From the NCBI GenBank assembly GCA_014382645.1, contig JACNJI010000171.1, forward strand, positions 1 through 8,606: a stretch of DNA of 8,606 bases. Reading direction: 5' to 3'. Below the pieces are notes generated by a model. That model ran no database searches, was not told the DNA's origin, and saw nothing but the letters and a program-made list of their open reading frames with translations. Both the position numbers and the translations under genes were made by a program. This document shows, piece by piece, positions 8,314 through 8,606 of this stretch. Position 1 is the stretch's first letter. Each line of letters opens with the position of its first letter. The stretch is from Verrucomicrobiota bacterium (GTDB lineage Bacteria; Verrucomicrobiota; Verrucomicrobiia; Opitutales; Seribacteraceae).

Positions 8314-8454
8314 ATGGGTCCGCAAACTTCATTTGGCAACTCGATGAACATGACTCAGGAAGAAGTGAAATCGAATTCGGAACTACAGGAACTACTCGCC
8401 GATGAAAATGTTGACGATGGTACACTATTTACTACTGGCGGAACTTGGTCATGA
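8314..8454 (+). CDS. Possible small acidic protein, divergent from lnt
   Basis: This is a 46-codon ORF beginning ATG GGT, with a weak AAGG about 8 nt upstream. The product is acidic, with TQEEVKSNSELQELLADE in the middle and ending FTTGGTWS. The codon pattern looks plausible by eye, and the composition is more protein-like than the serine-rich reading on the opposite strand. The frame extends upstream to a TTG at 8251 that would overlap the start of lnt, which I consider unlikely. It overlaps the partial - strand ORF antisense over 8355-8454, so probably only one of the two is real. No family is recognised and no promoter was identified. Low confidence. Confidence 0.22.
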   Translation: MGPQTSFGNSMNMTQEEVKSNSELQELLADENVDDGTLFTTGGTWS

Positions 8455-8606
8455 AATGGTGGTTCTCCTCTTCCCCCTTCCCGCATGAATTCACAGCATA
8501 GTGAGACCAATTCATCTTTAGTTCCACTTCTACGCATGTGGTGCAGCAATCCGCCACGCACATCGTCTCCCAATCCCACGAACTTCACGCATTTTTGCAT
8601 CCGCGC
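8355..8606 (-). CDS. Unidentified partial ORF entering from the right edge
   Basis: The frame is open from the right edge to a TGA at 8355, giving 83 residues. I do not recognise the family. The first half (about residues 1-47) has a protein-like mix with VKFVGLGDDV, then LLHHMRRSGTKDEL and SLCCEFMREGG. The last 30 residues are dominated by serine, with several prolines and phenylalanines. Such a serine-rich tail can be the antisense image of an acidic coding region, and an acidic ORF does lie opposite it. If real, this is the C-terminus of a gene upstream of lnt (92 bp before the lnt ATG) and probably in the same transcription direction. An ATG at 8600 could also start it inside the window. 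It could be entirely non-coding. Confidence 0.35.
   Translation of the reverse strand, partial: ARMQKCVKFVGLGDDVRGGLLHHMRRSGTKDELVSLCCEFMREGGRGEPPFHDQVPPVVNSVPSSTFSSASSSCSSEFDFTSS

Noticed and set aside
8263..8325. 21-residue N-terminal extension of Lnt from TTG 8325
   Set aside because: Lnt proteins normally have only a short stretch before the first membrane segment; the ATG at 8262 fits. Not fully excluded, since neither start has a good ribosome-binding site.

Overview
The window looks like an ordinary chromosomal stretch of a Gram-negative bacterium. An apolipoprotein N-acyltransferase (Lnt) implies an outer membrane or lipoprotein system of that type. Base composition is mid-range by eye. 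The gene styles (an Lnt whose nitrilase domain runs on through GWSGWIDEQG, and tandem HDOD proteins) remind me of Verrucomicrobiota, class Opitutia. That is an impression from memory, not a demonstrated assignment. I see no tRNA, rRNA, insertion sequence, phage gene or CRISPR array.

Layout: from the left edge to 520 there is the C-terminal half of a Ppx/GppA-family phosphatase on the + strand. Everything else that is confidently coding is on the - strand. Read in the - direction from the right, the order is: a partial unidentified ORF running in from the right edge (to 8355); lnt (8262 down to 6637); two tandem paralogous HDOD-domain genes (6562-5651 and 5568-4648); then the lower-glycolysis cluster gap (4528-3506), pgk (3423-2224) and tpiA (2183-1413); and finally a xylose-isomerase-like TIM-barrel gene (1347-544), which converges on the phosphatase gene across only 23 bp.

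How the genes work together: gap, pgk and tpiA encode three neighbouring triose-phosphate steps. They probably form one transcription unit from a promoter just upstream of gap, and the TIM-barrel sugar isomerase/epimerase-like gene may be its last member. A nested hairpin with a T-run ends the HDOD unit immediately before that promoter, and a second hairpin between gap and pgk could reduce expression of the distal genes. The two HDOD proteins align without gaps over about 255 residues at roughly 51% identity (hand count). Both keep the HD-type histidine/aspartate residues, so they look like a duplicated pair of signalling proteins. Each has a candidate promoter of its own, and that of the upstream copy would give a leaderless mRNA.

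Most genes here lack a recognisable Shine-Dalgarno sequence; pgk is the clear exception. No new defence, mobile or biosynthetic system is visible. The points most worth a second look are the HDOD pair with its leaderless start, the regulatory hairpins around gap, the TIM-barrel gene attached to the glycolysis cluster, and the unresolved antisense ORFs at the right edge.
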